Shown piece after piece: positions 1 through 8,766 of a stretch of DNA of 64,000 nt. The notes beneath the pieces are model-generated. The model worked only from the letters and a program-made list of their open reading frames with translations, did no database searches and was not told the DNA's origin. The DNA lies in NCBI GenBank assembly GCA_026129485.1, contig JAHCHY010000013.1:62001-126000 (forward strand). Reading direction: 5' to 3'. This stretch comes from Cyclobacteriaceae bacterium (lineage in GTDB: Bacteria; Bacteroidota; Bacteroidia; Cytophagales; Cyclobacteriaceae). Position 1 is the stretch's first letter. Every line of letters begins with the position of its first letter. The position numbers and the translations under genes are program-made.

Positions 1-1
1 T

Positions 2-328
2 GCCAACCTGAACCAGGCCATGCTGAAGGGAGCGTACGCCAGCGGTGCAAACTTTAAAGATGCATTTCTGATTAAAGCCCAGTTCGAGAACTCATTCCTG
101 ATCAAGACCAACTTTAAAAATGCATTTCTGATGGAGGCCAATCTTACCGGCAGTTACCTGATGGGTGCTGATTTTGAGAATGCCAGCTTATATAAAGCCG
201 ACCTGAGAGGTGTAAAAGGACTAACCATTGAGCAGCTTACCAAAGCCAAAACGCTGTACCTGGCCAGGTTTGATGATGAGCTCCTGGAGCAGATTAAGCT
301 TACCTTGCCTGAGCTGGTGGGAGCCTGA
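2..328 (+). CDS. Pentapeptide-repeat protein, C-terminal part (cut by window edge)
   Basis: The reading frame is open from the window edge and consists of A(N/D)LxxA-type five-residue repeats (ANLNQ, AMLKG, AYASG, ANFKD, AFLIK and so on) up to about codon 70. A non-repetitive tail of about 35 residues follows, ending ELVGA. Such repeats fold into a right-handed quadrilateral beta-helix and often mediate protein-protein contacts; no enzymatic residue is expected. An ATG at position 20 is inside the repeat array, so it is an internal Met, not a real start. The N-terminus, and any signal peptide or fused domain, lies outside the window. Function is unknown. Confidence 0.85.
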   Translation, partial: ANLNQAMLKGAYASGANFKDAFLIKAQFENSFLIKTNFKNAFLMEANLTGSYLMGADFENASLYKADLRGVKGLTIEQLTKAKTLYLARFDDELLEQIKLTLPELVGA

Positions 329-329
329 T

Positions 330-360
330 TTTGTTTTCGTGAATTAAAAGAATACTTTTG
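330..360 (+). promoter_or_regulatory. Candidate greA promoter, Bacteroidota sigma-A type
   Basis: TTTG at 330-333 is followed after 19 nt by TACTTTTG at 353-360, matching the Bacteroidota consensus TTTG / TAnnTTTG. Transcription would start near 366, upstream of the hairpin at 374-412 and of greA. The TTTG begins 2 nt after the stop codon of the pentapeptide gene. Confidence 0.55.
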
Positions 361-373
361 AGCTATAATTACG

Positions 374-412
374 ACAACGGCTTTCCCTGTGCAAAGCCGT
401 TGTTCTTTTTTT
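374..412 (+). terminator. Rho-independent terminator or leader attenuator before greA
   Basis: A perfect 11-bp stem, ACAACGGCTTT (374-384) with AAAGCCGTTGT (393-403), has an 8-nt loop and a T-rich tract (TTCTTTTTTT). It can terminate the pentapeptide-repeat gene. It also sits between the candidate greA promoter (330-360) and the greA start, so it may attenuate greA transcription. Confidence 0.8.
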
Positions 413-455
413 GTCGGGTTCAGAATGAATTCCGAAAAGATTAAAACAGAAGGTT

Positions 456-932
456 ATGAGTAAAAAGATTTCGTATTACACCAAGGAGGGATTGGACAAG
501 CTTACGCAGGAGCTGAGCACGCTTAAGACAAAAGGCCGTGCAGATATTGCCAGGCAGATTGCAGAAGCACGCGATAAGGGCGACCTGAGTGAAAATGCTG
601 AATACGATGCTGCCAAGGATGCACAAGGACACCTGGAAGCCAAGATTGCACAATTGGAAGAGCTGCTGGGTAATGCCCGCTTGCTGGATGAAACCAAAAT
701 TGACACCAGCATAGTATCTATCCTTTCGAAGGTTACGATCAAGAATAAAAAGAATGGTGCTTCTATGACGTATATGCTGGTTTCGGAAGAAGAGGCAGAT
801 TTGAAAGTAGGGAAAATTTCTACACAATCGCCTATCGGGAAAGGTTTGCTGGGTAAGAAAAAAGGCGAAACTGCCCTGATCAAAACCCCGGCAGGCGAAA
901 TGGAATTTGAAGTGGTAAATATTGGCGCCTGA
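456..932 (+). CDS. greA: Transcription elongation factor GreA
   Basis: The 158-residue protein has the size and layout of GreA. An N-terminal antiparallel coiled coil (about 1-75) carries the conserved GDLSENAEYDAAKDAQ segment, whose acidic residues reach the RNA polymerase active site. A C-terminal FKBP-like domain contains SPIGKGLLGKKKGE. GreA stimulates cleavage of the 3' end of backtracked transcripts so that stalled RNA polymerase can resume. The ATG at 456 starts the canonical MSKKISYYTKEGL N-terminus. The HIT gene follows after 6 bp, so the two are probably co-transcribed. Confidence 0.97.
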   Translation: MSKKISYYTKEGLDKLTQELSTLKTKGRADIARQIAEARDKGDLSENAEYDAAKDAQGHLEAKIAQLEELLGNARLLDETKIDTSIVSILSKVTIKNKKNGASMTYMLVSEEEADLKVGKISTQSPIGKGLLGKKKGETALIKTPAGEMEFEVVNIGA

Positions 933-938
933 TTTTTT

Positions 939-1334
939 ATGGCTTCGATCTTCACAAAAATTATAAATCGTGAAATCCCGGCTTACATCGTGGCCGAAGA
1001 TGAAAGCTTTATTGCCTTCCTGGATGTGATGCCGTTGGTGGAGGGGCATACCCTGGTGGTGCCCAAGGTTGAAGTGGATTATATCTTTGATCTGGACACG
1101 GCTACGTTAGCCAACCTGATGGTTTTTGCGCAGCGCGTAGCGAAAGCTGTTGAAAAATCGATTTCGTGCAAACGGGTAGGTGTGGCGGTTATCGGTCTTG
1201 AAGTTCCGCATACGCATGTGCACCTGGTGCCGCTGAACACCATGAACGACATTAACTTCACGATGCCCAAGATTAAGCTGCCGGCCGAAACCATGCAGGC
1301 TATTGCAGACCGCATCAGGGCAAACCTGGCATAA
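939..1334 (+). CDS. HIT family nucleotide-binding protein
   Basis: The 131-residue protein carries the histidine-triad motif HTHVHLVPL near residues 87-95, where the central His is the nucleophile for nucleoside phosphoramidate or dinucleotide hydrolysis. The N-terminal ASIFTKIINREIPAYIVAEDE segment is typical of HinT/HIT proteins. It starts 6 bp after greA, a neighbour pair often seen in Bacteroidota. It converges with gpsA, whose stop lies directly beside its own. The physiological substrate cannot be told from sequence. Confidence 0.92.
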   Translation: MASIFTKIINREIPAYIVAEDESFIAFLDVMPLVEGHTLVVPKVEVDYIFDLDTATLANLMVFAQRVAKAVEKSISCKRVGVAVIGLEVPHTHVHLVPLNTMNDINFTMPKIKLPAETMQAIADRIRANLA

Positions 1335-2390
1335 TCAGATAAAATCGATATCTACGTTAAGGGGATAACGCATGAGAAATTCAAGCGCTTCTTCCACGGT
1401 CATTCCTTCAAACAAAACTTTGTATAACCGGTCTGTAATTAATGCGCGAACCTTGTAATGGTCTGCGCACTTTTTGGCAATGCGCACGGTGTTAACACCT
1501 TCGGCCACTTCGGTCATATCGGCCAGTATGTCGCTTAGCGTTTCACCTTTTGCCAGCCGGTAGCCAACAGTAAAGTTCCGGCTCATAGGGCTGTTACACG
1601 TGGTTACCAGGTCGCCAATGCCGGCAACGCCTAAAAATGCTTTCAGGTCGCCACCCAATGCACGGCCCAGGTAAACCATTTCAACCGCACCGCGGCTGAT
1701 CAGCAACCCTTTTGCGTTTTCGCCATAGCCCAACCCGCTTAATGCACCCGATGCGATAGCAATAATGTTTTTCAATACACCGGCAATCTCCACGCCTACA
1801 ATATCGCTGTTCTCGTAAACCTGGAAGCGATCGTTGCGCAGCATGCGCTTACCGATCTGGATAACTTCATTAAAGTGGCTGGCCACCACAGTAGCCCCGG
1901 GTTGACGTTGTGCCAGCTCTTTTGCGAGGTTAGGGCCGGCCAGGCAGCCTACGCGCACCACCACGCTTTCTTCCTGTATTACCTCGCTCATGGTTTTAAC
2001 CTGTTGCCGTGTAAGCCTGGTTACATTTTCCAGCGACTGACCCGGTGGCAAAGTAATGTCAAATCCTTTTGTACCGTGTATGAGAATGTGATAGGGTTGC
2101 AGGTAAGGCGACAGTTGCCGCATCATCGCACGAAAGTGCAATGAAGGAACCATTGGAAAAAGCACATCGCACTGCCTGGCCAATTGCTCCAGATCATGAA
2201 CAGGCTCCACATTGCTGTGCAAGGCATACCCCCGGTTCTGATTTTCGGATTTTATGCGGGCTGCGGTTTGTTCATCGCGTGTGTAGAGCAGCACCCTGCG
2301 GTTAAGCGCCAGTATGTTGGCTATAACCGTTCCGAAATTGCCGGCACCAATTACCCCAACAGGTTTCTCAGATATACTGTTCAAGATCAT
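1335..2390 (-). CDS. gpsA: NAD(P)-dependent glycerol-3-phosphate dehydrogenase
   Basis: It reduces dihydroxyacetone phosphate to sn-glycerol 3-phosphate, the backbone of phospholipids. The 351-residue protein has the N-terminal Rossmann motif GVIGAGNFGTV (residues about 12-22), a GPNLAKE segment, the catalytic-lysine region GVEIAGVLKNIIAIASG (about 197-213) and GENAKGLLISRG in the C-terminal helical domain. Its start overlaps the last 23 bp of the upstream acyltransferase in another frame, implying translational coupling. The pair would make glycerol 3-phosphate and then acylate it. Confidence 0.95.
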   Translation of the reverse strand: MILNSISEKPVGVIGAGNFGTVIANILALNRRVLLYTRDEQTAARIKSENQNRGYALHSNVEPVHDLEQLARQCDVLFPMVPSLHFRAMMRQLSPYLQPYHILIHGTKGFDITLPPGQSLENVTRLTRQQVKTMSEVIQEESVVVRVGCLAGPNLAKELAQRQPGATVVASHFNEVIQIGKRMLRNDRFQVYENSDIVGVEIAGVLKNIIAIASGALSGLGYGENAKGLLISRGAVEMVYLGRALGGDLKAFLGVAGIGDLVTTCNSPMSRNFTVGYRLAKGETLSDILADMTEVAEGVNTVRIAKKCADHYKVRALITDRLYKVLFEGMTVEEALEFLMRYPLNVDIDFI

Positions 2391-4062
2391 AGCCTGCCAG
2401 GCGATTATGGTAATAGTACAATACGGTGAGGTCTTTGGTAATGATGTTGCCTTTTTTGTTTTTGAGCAGCGGACGTTTCAGGTGGAAGATGCCCACGTTT
2501 TCAATGCCGAGCTTAATTACCTGGTCTACCTTGCCTTTCAGGTGCGTGGCGTAGTGCATCCTGCCTTCATCCTTCATCTCATAGATTTTCTTTCGCACCC
2601 GTTTAAACGTGGCGCGGAATTCGGCATAGTCCAGCTCCAGGTCTTCTTCCGGTAAGCGCAGCAAGCTGAATAAATCCAGCTTGGGGTGCTTCTTTTGCCA
2701 CATTTCAAATGCTATAAACGCAGCCAGGTGGCTGGCAAACACACGGTTGATGCGGTGGTACTCGGTAACAATCCGGTTGCTGAGCATGCGGGTGTATTCA
2801 TCTTCGCGTTGCTTATCGTCTGTAATGCTGCCATTGGATATGAAGTAACCGCGGGTATCGATCACACGGCCTTGCGGATCAAGGCTGTTTCCGTCATCAT
2901 CCAGGTAATTACCCATCACATCTAAACCCGGGCCTATCGAAACCGAAATGTTGGAACCTTTTGTAAAGAACTTGAATAAGAACCGAAGCAATTCAATGCT
3001 TCCGTATTTGTCCTGCTCCTGAAAATATTTGTCCTGGCCTTTTACCTGCAGGTAATCTTCAACCAGGTCGGGAGCCTCAAGCACAAAATTGTAGTTAAGC
3101 GTTACGGGCACTACAAAAATTTTCCGTACCTCTCCGGCAGGTGTTTCCTGGTAAAGATTGCGCTGGGCTTCAATGGCTGTGCTGAGCAAGCCTAATTTGA
3201 GCTGCTTTTCAATTAAGCCGGAACGGGATCGGGTGCCGCCCGGGAAGAACAGGCTATGGGCGCCTTTCTGAATCGCCAGGCTGGAGTACATCTTTAAAGT
3301 TTCGAGGTAGGGCAGATTCTTTTTTCTGCGGTCTACTTTATAAGCGCCAAGGCTGTTCATAAAGTAGGCGAAGATTTTAATGTTGAACAGGTTTAGCCCT
3401 GCACCATAAATAAATGCCGGTAGCCCCAATGCGTGAATTACCCAGCCTATAAGAATGGAATCCAGGTTGCTGAAGTGCGTGGGCACCATTACTACGGTTC
3501 CTTTCCGGGCAAGGCTGCGCAGCATCTTTACTTTGCCTACCACGTGAATTTTGTCGCGTAAGGTGTATTGGTTGCGGAAGAAGGCACCAAACTTTTTTAC
3601 GCGGGCGCCATTCAGCAATCGCTGAAACCAGAACTTGACCACTTCGCGAGTAAACCGGTAGGAGTTGGGCTTAAAGTTACCGGCAATTTCGTTGGCATAC
3701 CGGCTTACAATTTTTTCCAGCAACACATCTTCTACCGGGCCGGCTGTTTCAGGGGCTTTGGAGCTGAGGTCTACCAACTGGTTTTTGATATTTGACCAGA
3801 AGCGGCTATCATCTTTCGGATCTACACGCCAGCGGTTACGCTTAATGCGGTTTTGTTCGCGATAAGCGGTGGCTTCCAGCTCATCGATTAGCTGCTTACG
3901 GGTAGGGCGTAGTTCTTTGATGCGCTTGATGGAATGCCGTGTTACCAATTCAATAAACTCCTTCCTGTTTTTACTGAGCTGATACACCGGCCATTCCGGT
4001 ATGCCCTCCAGGATAGGTTCGTATTTTCGGTTTTTATTTTTCTTTTCTTCCAGTAATTCCAT
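2368..4062 (-). CDS. PlsB/PlsC-type glycerophospholipid acyltransferase
   Basis: The 564-residue protein carries the acyltransferase signature block I HFSNLD (HX4D, about residues 190-195) and block III FFPGGTRSRSG (about 270-280), where Gly replaces the usual Glu of FPEGTR. It is longer than PlsC (about 240 aa) and shorter than E. coli PlsB (about 800 aa), with long helical N- and C-terminal extensions. By family it transfers acyl chains to glycerol 3-phosphate or 1-acyl-glycerol 3-phosphate at the inner membrane. It overlaps gpsA, which supplies the acceptor. The acyl donor (CoA or ACP) is not evident. Confidence 0.85.
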   Translation of the reverse strand: MELLEEKKNKNRKYEPILEGIPEWPVYQLSKNRKEFIELVTRHSIKRIKELRPTRKQLIDELEATAYREQNRIKRNRWRVDPKDDSRFWSNIKNQLVDLSSKAPETAGPVEDVLLEKIVSRYANEIAGNFKPNSYRFTREVVKFWFQRLLNGARVKKFGAFFRNQYTLRDKIHVVGKVKMLRSLARKGTVVMVPTHFSNLDSILIGWVIHALGLPAFIYGAGLNLFNIKIFAYFMNSLGAYKVDRRKKNLPYLETLKMYSSLAIQKGAHSLFFPGGTRSRSGLIEKQLKLGLLSTAIEAQRNLYQETPAGEVRKIFVVPVTLNYNFVLEAPDLVEDYLQVKGQDKYFQEQDKYGSIELLRFLFKFFTKGSNISVSIGPGLDVMGNYLDDDGNSLDPQGRVIDTRGYFISNGSITDDKQREDEYTRMLSNRIVTEYHRINRVFASHLAAFIAFEMWQKKHPKLDLFSLLRLPEEDLELDYAEFRATFKRVRKKIYEMKDEGRMHYATHLKGKVDQVIKLGIENVGIFHLKRPLLKNKKGNIITKDLTVLYYYHNRLAGYDLEQYI

Positions 4063-4118
4063 GCTGCAAACTAAAGCGGGGTTTCAAAGTTAATGGCAAA
4101 AGGGTCAATACCAAATGG

Positions 4119-4361
4119 CTACGCCAGGCGCTGCATGGCCCGGCCAAATGCTGTGGCCATCTCGCGGAAGCGGGCTGCTGCCGCGCTTAAAAATTCAGAA
4201 TTCAGAATTTCATCCATGTCAGCCTCACCGGTTACATCCCATTCGTTCACTTTAAAGGTTTGCTCAAACAAATCCCACTCTAATTTAATCAGGTAGCGGT
4301 TGTTCCAGTGAAACAGGGTAACCTTAATATCGTCTTTCAGAAATTCTTTGATAATGCGCAT
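4119..4361 (-). CDS. Small conserved hypothetical protein
   Basis: An 80-residue soluble protein without signal peptide or membrane segment. It starts MRIIKEFLKDDIKVTLFHWN, is rich in aromatic residues in the first half (WNNRYLIKLEWDLFEQ), acidic in the middle and helical Ala/Arg-rich at the end. It has its own start codon 57 bp downstream of an 8-bp inverted repeat-bearing leader and lies upstream of the acyltransferase on the same strand, so it may be first in that operon. No function is recognised. Confidence 0.65.
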   Translation of the reverse strand: MRIIKEFLKDDIKVTLFHWNNRYLIKLEWDLFEQTFKVNEWDVTGEADMDEILNSEFLSAAAARFREMATAFGRAMQRLA

Positions 4362-4566
4362 AAAAGCTTAATTCTTAAATTTAGAGAATTAATTGATAGC
4401 GGGAACAGCCGATTATATTATTGGCTGGTTTGCAAATATTTGCGGAGTTGTTTCGTTCTCCGATTTGTGGAGATAGTGTTTGGTAAGGCTAAGTATTTAT
4501 TGTTACTTGTAACTTAGCGTTGAGAAGTGTTGTTATAGGAAAAGGTAAAAAATCAAGGCATCAGAC
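4362..4566. promoter_or_regulatory. Divergent intergenic region with an AT-rich inverted repeat
   Basis: This region separates the minus-strand small protein from the plus-strand secreted protein, so it should hold promoters in both directions. An inverted repeat, TTAATTCT (4368-4375) and AGAATTAA (4385-4392), lies 6 bp from the minus-strand start codon and could be an operator or a 5' UTR hairpin. No clear TAnnTTTG element was found for either gene. Confidence 0.3.
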
Positions 4567-7443
4567 ATGTTAAGCAGGGCGATCAGGATCTTAGGGTTGG
4601 GGCTTTTTTTAATGAGCTTGCCGGCTTCCGTATGGGCCACACACATCCGGGCGGGTGAAATTACGTTGCGCAGGCTGGATTGTACTTCGCTCACCTATAT
4701 AGTAACCATTAACATGTACACCGACACGGGATCGCCTATTAAGTTTGGCGATGGTGAATTGCGCTTTGGCGATGGTTCCCCGGTTCACATTACGCAAGAA
4801 CGCCCCAATACATTCCCCCCCGAAATGAACCTGCCGCAGGAAGTTGCGTTTGTTACATATTCAATTGAACATACTTTTCCCGGGCCGGGCAAATACACCA
4901 TCAGCTACCTGGAAGCTAACCGCAATGAGGGTGTTCTGAATATTGCCAACTCGGTGAATACCACCTTTTACATTGAGACACAAATTATCATCGACCCGTT
5001 TCTGGGTTGTAGCAATACCCCGTTTTTGTTGATTCCCCCTATTGATAAAGCCTGTACCGGTGTGGCGTTCTTCCACAACCCCGGTGCGGTAGATACCGAT
5101 GGTGATAGCTTATCGTATGAGTTCACGGTTCCCAAAAAAGACAAAAACTCAAATGCAAATGCTTACCTCGACCCTAACCATAAAACATTCTATGACCGCA
5201 TCGGTCTGAATTACGGAACTGCAAACGAGGCTGGCGATGGTCAGCCTTCCTTTGCGATTAACCCGGTAACCGGAACCATTACATGGGATGCGCCCGGGGC
5301 CCCCGGGGAATACAACATTGCATTTAAAATTATTGAGTGGCGCAAGGTGCACGGAACCTGGGTTCAGCAGGGTTATGTAATCCGCGATATGCAGATTATT
5401 GTGGAAGATTGCATGAACCAAAGACCTGAGCTGGAAGTACCCTCCGATTTTTGCGTGGTAGCGGGTGAAACCATCACATTCGATGTTTTTGGCACCGACC
5501 CGGATTATGATAGTGTGAAGATCGAGGCATTCTCACAGATTTTTTCGGTAAACCCTTCCCCGGCAACATTTACACCGCTACCCGTAAAATTTCAATACAC
5601 CGCACCGGGCATCAAGGCAAAGCAAACCTTAAACTGGAACACTAAGTGCGATCACATCAAGGATCAACCCTACCAGGTAAACTTTAAGATAACCGATAAA
5701 GGCAGGCCTGCATTGGTACAGTTTAAAACGGTGAATATCCGTGTGGTAGGTCCACCGCCTGTTTTAGAAGCGCCCGTGCTGAACCTGGCTACCCGATCGG
5801 CACAAATAAGCTGGGAAGACTATGAATGTGAAAACAAAGCGTTGAGTATGCAGGTATGGCGCAGGGTGGACTCATCCATCTTTACCCCGGAATGCGTTAC
5901 CGGAATGCCTGAATTCCTGGGGTTCCAGCTAATCGGAACAGTACCCATTGGCACCACGACATTTAACGATGATAATGGCGGCAGGGGCCTGGCTTCCGGG
6001 GCAAAATACTGTTATCGCTTGGTGGCCTTGTTTCCGCAACCCGGTGGCGGAGAAAGTCTTGTTTCCCAGGAAGTTTGCCTGCCACCGATCCTGGCAGATT
6101 TACCAGCCATCACCCATGTGTCGGTGGAAATTACAGGACGAACTAACGGACAGGTTCTGGTTCGCTGGACAAAACCGTTTGAGGCAGACCCCGGGCAGTT
6201 TCCACCGCCCTACACGTACGAGCTGCACCGGGCCGAAGGCTTTTCGGGTAACATTAATATAGCGCCTGCATTTCCGGGCAGGCGGTCGGATACGGTGTTT
6301 GTAGATACACAGCTTAACACACAGGATTTGATCTATAATTACCGGGTTACCGCGTATGATAATAACAATGTTAAGGTTGGCGAATCCGCTACCGCATCAA
6401 CGGTACGATTGGAGGCTGAATCAAAATTTCAACGGATCGATTTGACATGGAATGCCGATGTTCCCTGGTCAAACAATTCGCAAAGCTTTCCGCGACACCT
6501 GGTCTACCGTGGCCTGGAAGATGTAACGGAGGCTCAGCTTGTTCTGATTGATAGTGTGAATGTAACGCAATATGCATTCAACTATGCTGATTCGGGTCAG
6601 TACAACGGCCAGCCGCTCGTTGAAACACAGGAATATTGCTACCGTGTGCTTACCCGCGGAACGTACGGTAATCCTAAGATTAATGCTCCGCTGGAAAACT
6701 ATTCACAGATTGTCTGTGCCACACCGAACGATGACGTGCCGCCCTGTAAGCCGGAGTTTACCATTGCCGGCCGCGACTGCAAAGATTTTATTGAATCTTC
6801 ATCATGCGGTGTAAACCTGTACAGCAATACGCTATCGTGGCAACGCCCTATTGACCTCGCATGTCGCGATGATATCCGAAACTACCGCATCCTGATGGCT
6901 AACCGTCTTACCGAAGAGTTTACCCAAATAGCAGTAGTATCCGATACTTTTTTTGTGCACTCCAACCTGCCTTCTTTTGCCGCATGCTACAAGATTGTGG
7001 CGGTAGATCGTGCCGGTAACGAAAGTGAAGCAAGCGATGTGTTCTGTTTTGAGAACTGCCCGTACTATGAGCTGCCAAATGTATTTACGCCTAATGGCGA
7101 TCAGTGCAACGATTTATTCAGCGCTTACAGCGACCGGATAGGCGCTGTGATTGGCGAAGGTGGTGAAGGACCTTGCGGGCAGGATCTTTCTGACTTGCGT
7201 AAACGTTGTGCCCGGTTTGTGCTCAAGGTGGATTTTAAGGTGTACAACCGGTGGGGCAAGGAAGTGTACCGGTATGCATCGGGAGGAGAGCGCTCCATTT
7301 ATATTGACTGGGACGGCCGCGATAATGATGGCCGTGAGCTTACCACCGGCTTTTACTTCTACAGTGCGGATGTAACCTTTGATATGATTGATCCGGCCCA
7401 ACAAAATAAAACATTGAAGGGATGGGTACACCTGGTTCGGTAG
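4567..7443 (+). CDS. Secreted multidomain protein with gliding-motility/T9SS type B C-terminal domain
   Basis: The 958-residue protein has a signal peptide (about 1-24, ending SVWA) and beta-rich N-terminal domains with PKD/cadherin-like features (DPDYDSVKIEAF, VDTDGDSLSYEF). Several fibronectin type III-like modules span about 395-800. The C-terminus begins LPNVFTPNGDQCNDLF and continues with VYNRWGKEVYR, DWDGRDNDGREL and TGFYFYSADV, the hallmark of the gliding-motility-associated C-terminal (T9SS type B) sorting domain. It is therefore expected to cross the outer membrane by type IX secretion and be surface-exposed or released. Many paired cysteines suggest disulfides. An adhesin or surface-layer role is likely but not proven. 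Confidence 0.9.
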   Translation: MLSRAIRILGLGLFLMSLPASVWATHIRAGEITLRRLDCTSLTYIVTINMYTDTGSPIKFGDGELRFGDGSPVHITQERPNTFPPEMNLPQEVAFVTYSIEHTFPGPGKYTISYLEANRNEGVLNIANSVNTTFYIETQIIIDPFLGCSNTPFLLIPPIDKACTGVAFFHNPGAVDTDGDSLSYEFTVPKKDKNSNANAYLDPNHKTFYDRIGLNYGTANEAGDGQPSFAINPVTGTITWDAPGAPGEYNIAFKIIEWRKVHGTWVQQGYVIRDMQIIVEDCMNQRPELEVPSDFCVVAGETITFDVFGTDPDYDSVKIEAFSQIFSVNPSPATFTPLPVKFQYTAPGIKAKQTLNWNTKCDHIKDQPYQVNFKITDKGRPALVQFKTVNIRVVGPPPVLEAPVLNLATRSAQISWEDYECENKALSMQVWRRVDSSIFTPECVTGMPEFLGFQLIGTVPIGTTTFNDDNGGRGLASGAKYCYRLVALFPQPGGGESLVSQEVCLPPILADLPAITHVSVEITGRTNGQVLVRWTKPFEADPGQFPPPYTYELHRAEGFSGNINIAPAFPGRRSDTVFVDTQLNTQDLIYNYRVTAYDNNNVKVGESATASTVRLEAESKFQRIDLTWNADVPWSNNSQSFPRHLVYRGLEDVTEAQLVLIDSVNVTQYAFNYADSGQYNGQPLVETQEYCYRVLTRGTYGNPKINAPLENYSQIVCATPNDDVPPCKPEFTIAGRDCKDFIESSSCGVNLYSNTLSWQRPIDLACRDDIRNYRILMANRLTEEFTQIAVVSDTFFVHSNLPSFAACYKIVAVDRAGNESEASDVFCFENCPYYELPNVFTPNGDQCNDLFSAYSDRIGAVIGEGGEGPCGQDLSDLRKRCARFVLKVDFKVYNRWGKEVYRYASGGERSIYIDWDGRDNDGRELTTGFYFYSADVTFDMIDPAQQNKTLKGWVHLVR

Positions 7444-7838
7444 ATCAGCCGGTAATCCTGTTTGATGGGGTGTGCAACCTCTGCAATAGCTCGGTGTTGT
7501 TTGTGATAAAGCGGGACCCCGGAGCAAAATTCCGGTTTGCTTCCCTGCAATCTGATTTTGGTAAAGCCCGGATGCGCACGTTTGGCCTCGATGATTCTGA
7601 GCTGAACAGCGTGCTGCTTATTCAACACGATAAATTGTACCGGAAAAGCCGCGCTGCCTTGGAAATAGCCAGGCAATTAACCGGGGCATGGCCTTTACTT
7701 TATGGGTTCATGATTATTCCTGCTTTTCTGCGCGACTGGGTTTACAATTGGATTGCCCGTAACCGGTATCGGTGGTTTGGTAAGAAAGACGCCTGTATGA
7801 TTCCAACGCCCGGGCTGAAAGCGCGGTTTGTAGCCTAA
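7422..7838 (+). CDS. DCC-family thiol-disulfide oxidoreductase (DUF393)
   Basis: The 138-residue protein carries the family-defining DGVCNLCN motif near residues 13-20, a CxxC-type pair next to Asp, followed by FRFASLQSDFG, typical of DUF393 proteins. By family it is a thioredoxin-fold thiol oxidoreductase. The ATG at 7422 overlaps the last 22 bp of the preceding secreted protein in another frame, so translation may be coupled to that Cys-rich exported protein. That context is suggestive but not evidence of a shared pathway. Confidence 0.85.
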   Translation: MGTPGSVDQPVILFDGVCNLCNSSVLFVIKRDPGAKFRFASLQSDFGKARMRTFGLDDSELNSVLLIQHDKLYRKSRAALEIARQLTGAWPLLYGFMIIPAFLRDWVYNWIARNRYRWFGKKDACMIPTPGLKARFVA

Positions 7839-7893
7839 CTGTTATTTTGATCTTAAGGATGCAACCTGTAAACTGCAACCAAATTTCACACAC

Positions 7894-8766
7894 ATGACCG
7901 CTTTTGTTTTTCCGGGGCAGGGCGCCCAGTTTACCGGAATGGGTAAGGAGCTTTACGAGTCTAATCCTGTTGCGAAAGCACTGTTCGAAAAAGCTAACGG
8001 CATTCTCGGGTTTAACATAACCGAAATCATGTTTACAGGCTCTGCTGAAGAGCTGAAGCAAACCCGTGTAACACAACCTGCTGTATTTATACATTCCGTT
8101 GCTACAGCCCTTGCGCAGGCTGCTGAGCCGCAAATGGTGGCCGGTCATTCGTTGGGTGAGTTCTCCGCCCTGGTGGCCAACAAAACGCTTTCGTTCGAAG
8201 ATGGCCTGAGCCTGGTATACAAGCGGGCAATGGCCATGCAACGCGCATGCGAGATCAATCCTTCCACTATGGCTGCCATACTGGGCCTTGACGATGCCAA
8301 AGTGGAAGAGATTTGCGCCTCCATACAGGAAGAGATTGTTGTGGCGGCCAATTATAATTGCCCGGGCCAGTTGGTAATTTCAGGTTCGATAAAGGGAATT
8401 GATATCGCGTGCGAGAAGCTGAAAGCAGCCGGTGCAAAACGGGCTATGCCGTTGCAGGTAGGTGGTGCATTTCACTCTCCGTTAATGGAGCCTGCCCGCG
8501 AAGAGCTGGCCGCAGCCATTAATACCACCACGTTCAACACGCCTGTTTGCCCCGTGTATCAGAATGTGAATGCCTTGCCCGCTACGGATGTTACGGTTAT
8601 CAAAAAGAACCTGGTCGATCAGCTTACCGCCCCGGTACGGTGGACACAGCTTGTTCAAAATATGGTGAAAGACGGGGCCACCCGGTTTGCCGAGAGCGGA
8701 CCCGGCAAGGTGCTGCAGGGATTGGTTAAAAAAATAGAGCCGCAGGCTGAAACACTAAGCCTCTGA
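7894..8766 (+). CDS. fabD: Malonyl-CoA:ACP transacylase
   Basis: It loads malonyl units onto acyl carrier protein for fatty-acid elongation. The 290-residue protein has the N-terminal FPGQGAQFTGMG motif, the nucleophile elbow GHSLGEFSA (Ser about residue 87) and the catalytic His in GGAFHSPLMEPA (about 193). The C-terminal FAESGPGKVLQGLVKKI is also typical. Length matches the family. Its 3' end overlaps the convergent folK by 12 bp. Confidence 0.97.
   Translation: MTAFVFPGQGAQFTGMGKELYESNPVAKALFEKANGILGFNITEIMFTGSAEELKQTRVTQPAVFIHSVATALAQAAEPQMVAGHSLGEFSALVANKTLSFEDGLSLVYKRAMAMQRACEINPSTMAAILGLDDAKVEEICASIQEEIVVAANYNCPGQLVISGSIKGIDIACEKLKAAGAKRAMPLQVGGAFHSPLMEPAREELAAAINTTTFNTPVCPVYQNVNALPATDVTVIKKNLVDQLTAPVRWTQLVQNMVKDGATRFAESGPGKVLQGLVKKIEPQAETLSL

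Noticed and set aside
441-1049. Long minus-strand frame opposite greA and the HIT gene
   Set aside because: It is antisense to two genes with clear family motifs, is rich in Cys and Phe and has no recognisable domain, so it is a shadow frame.
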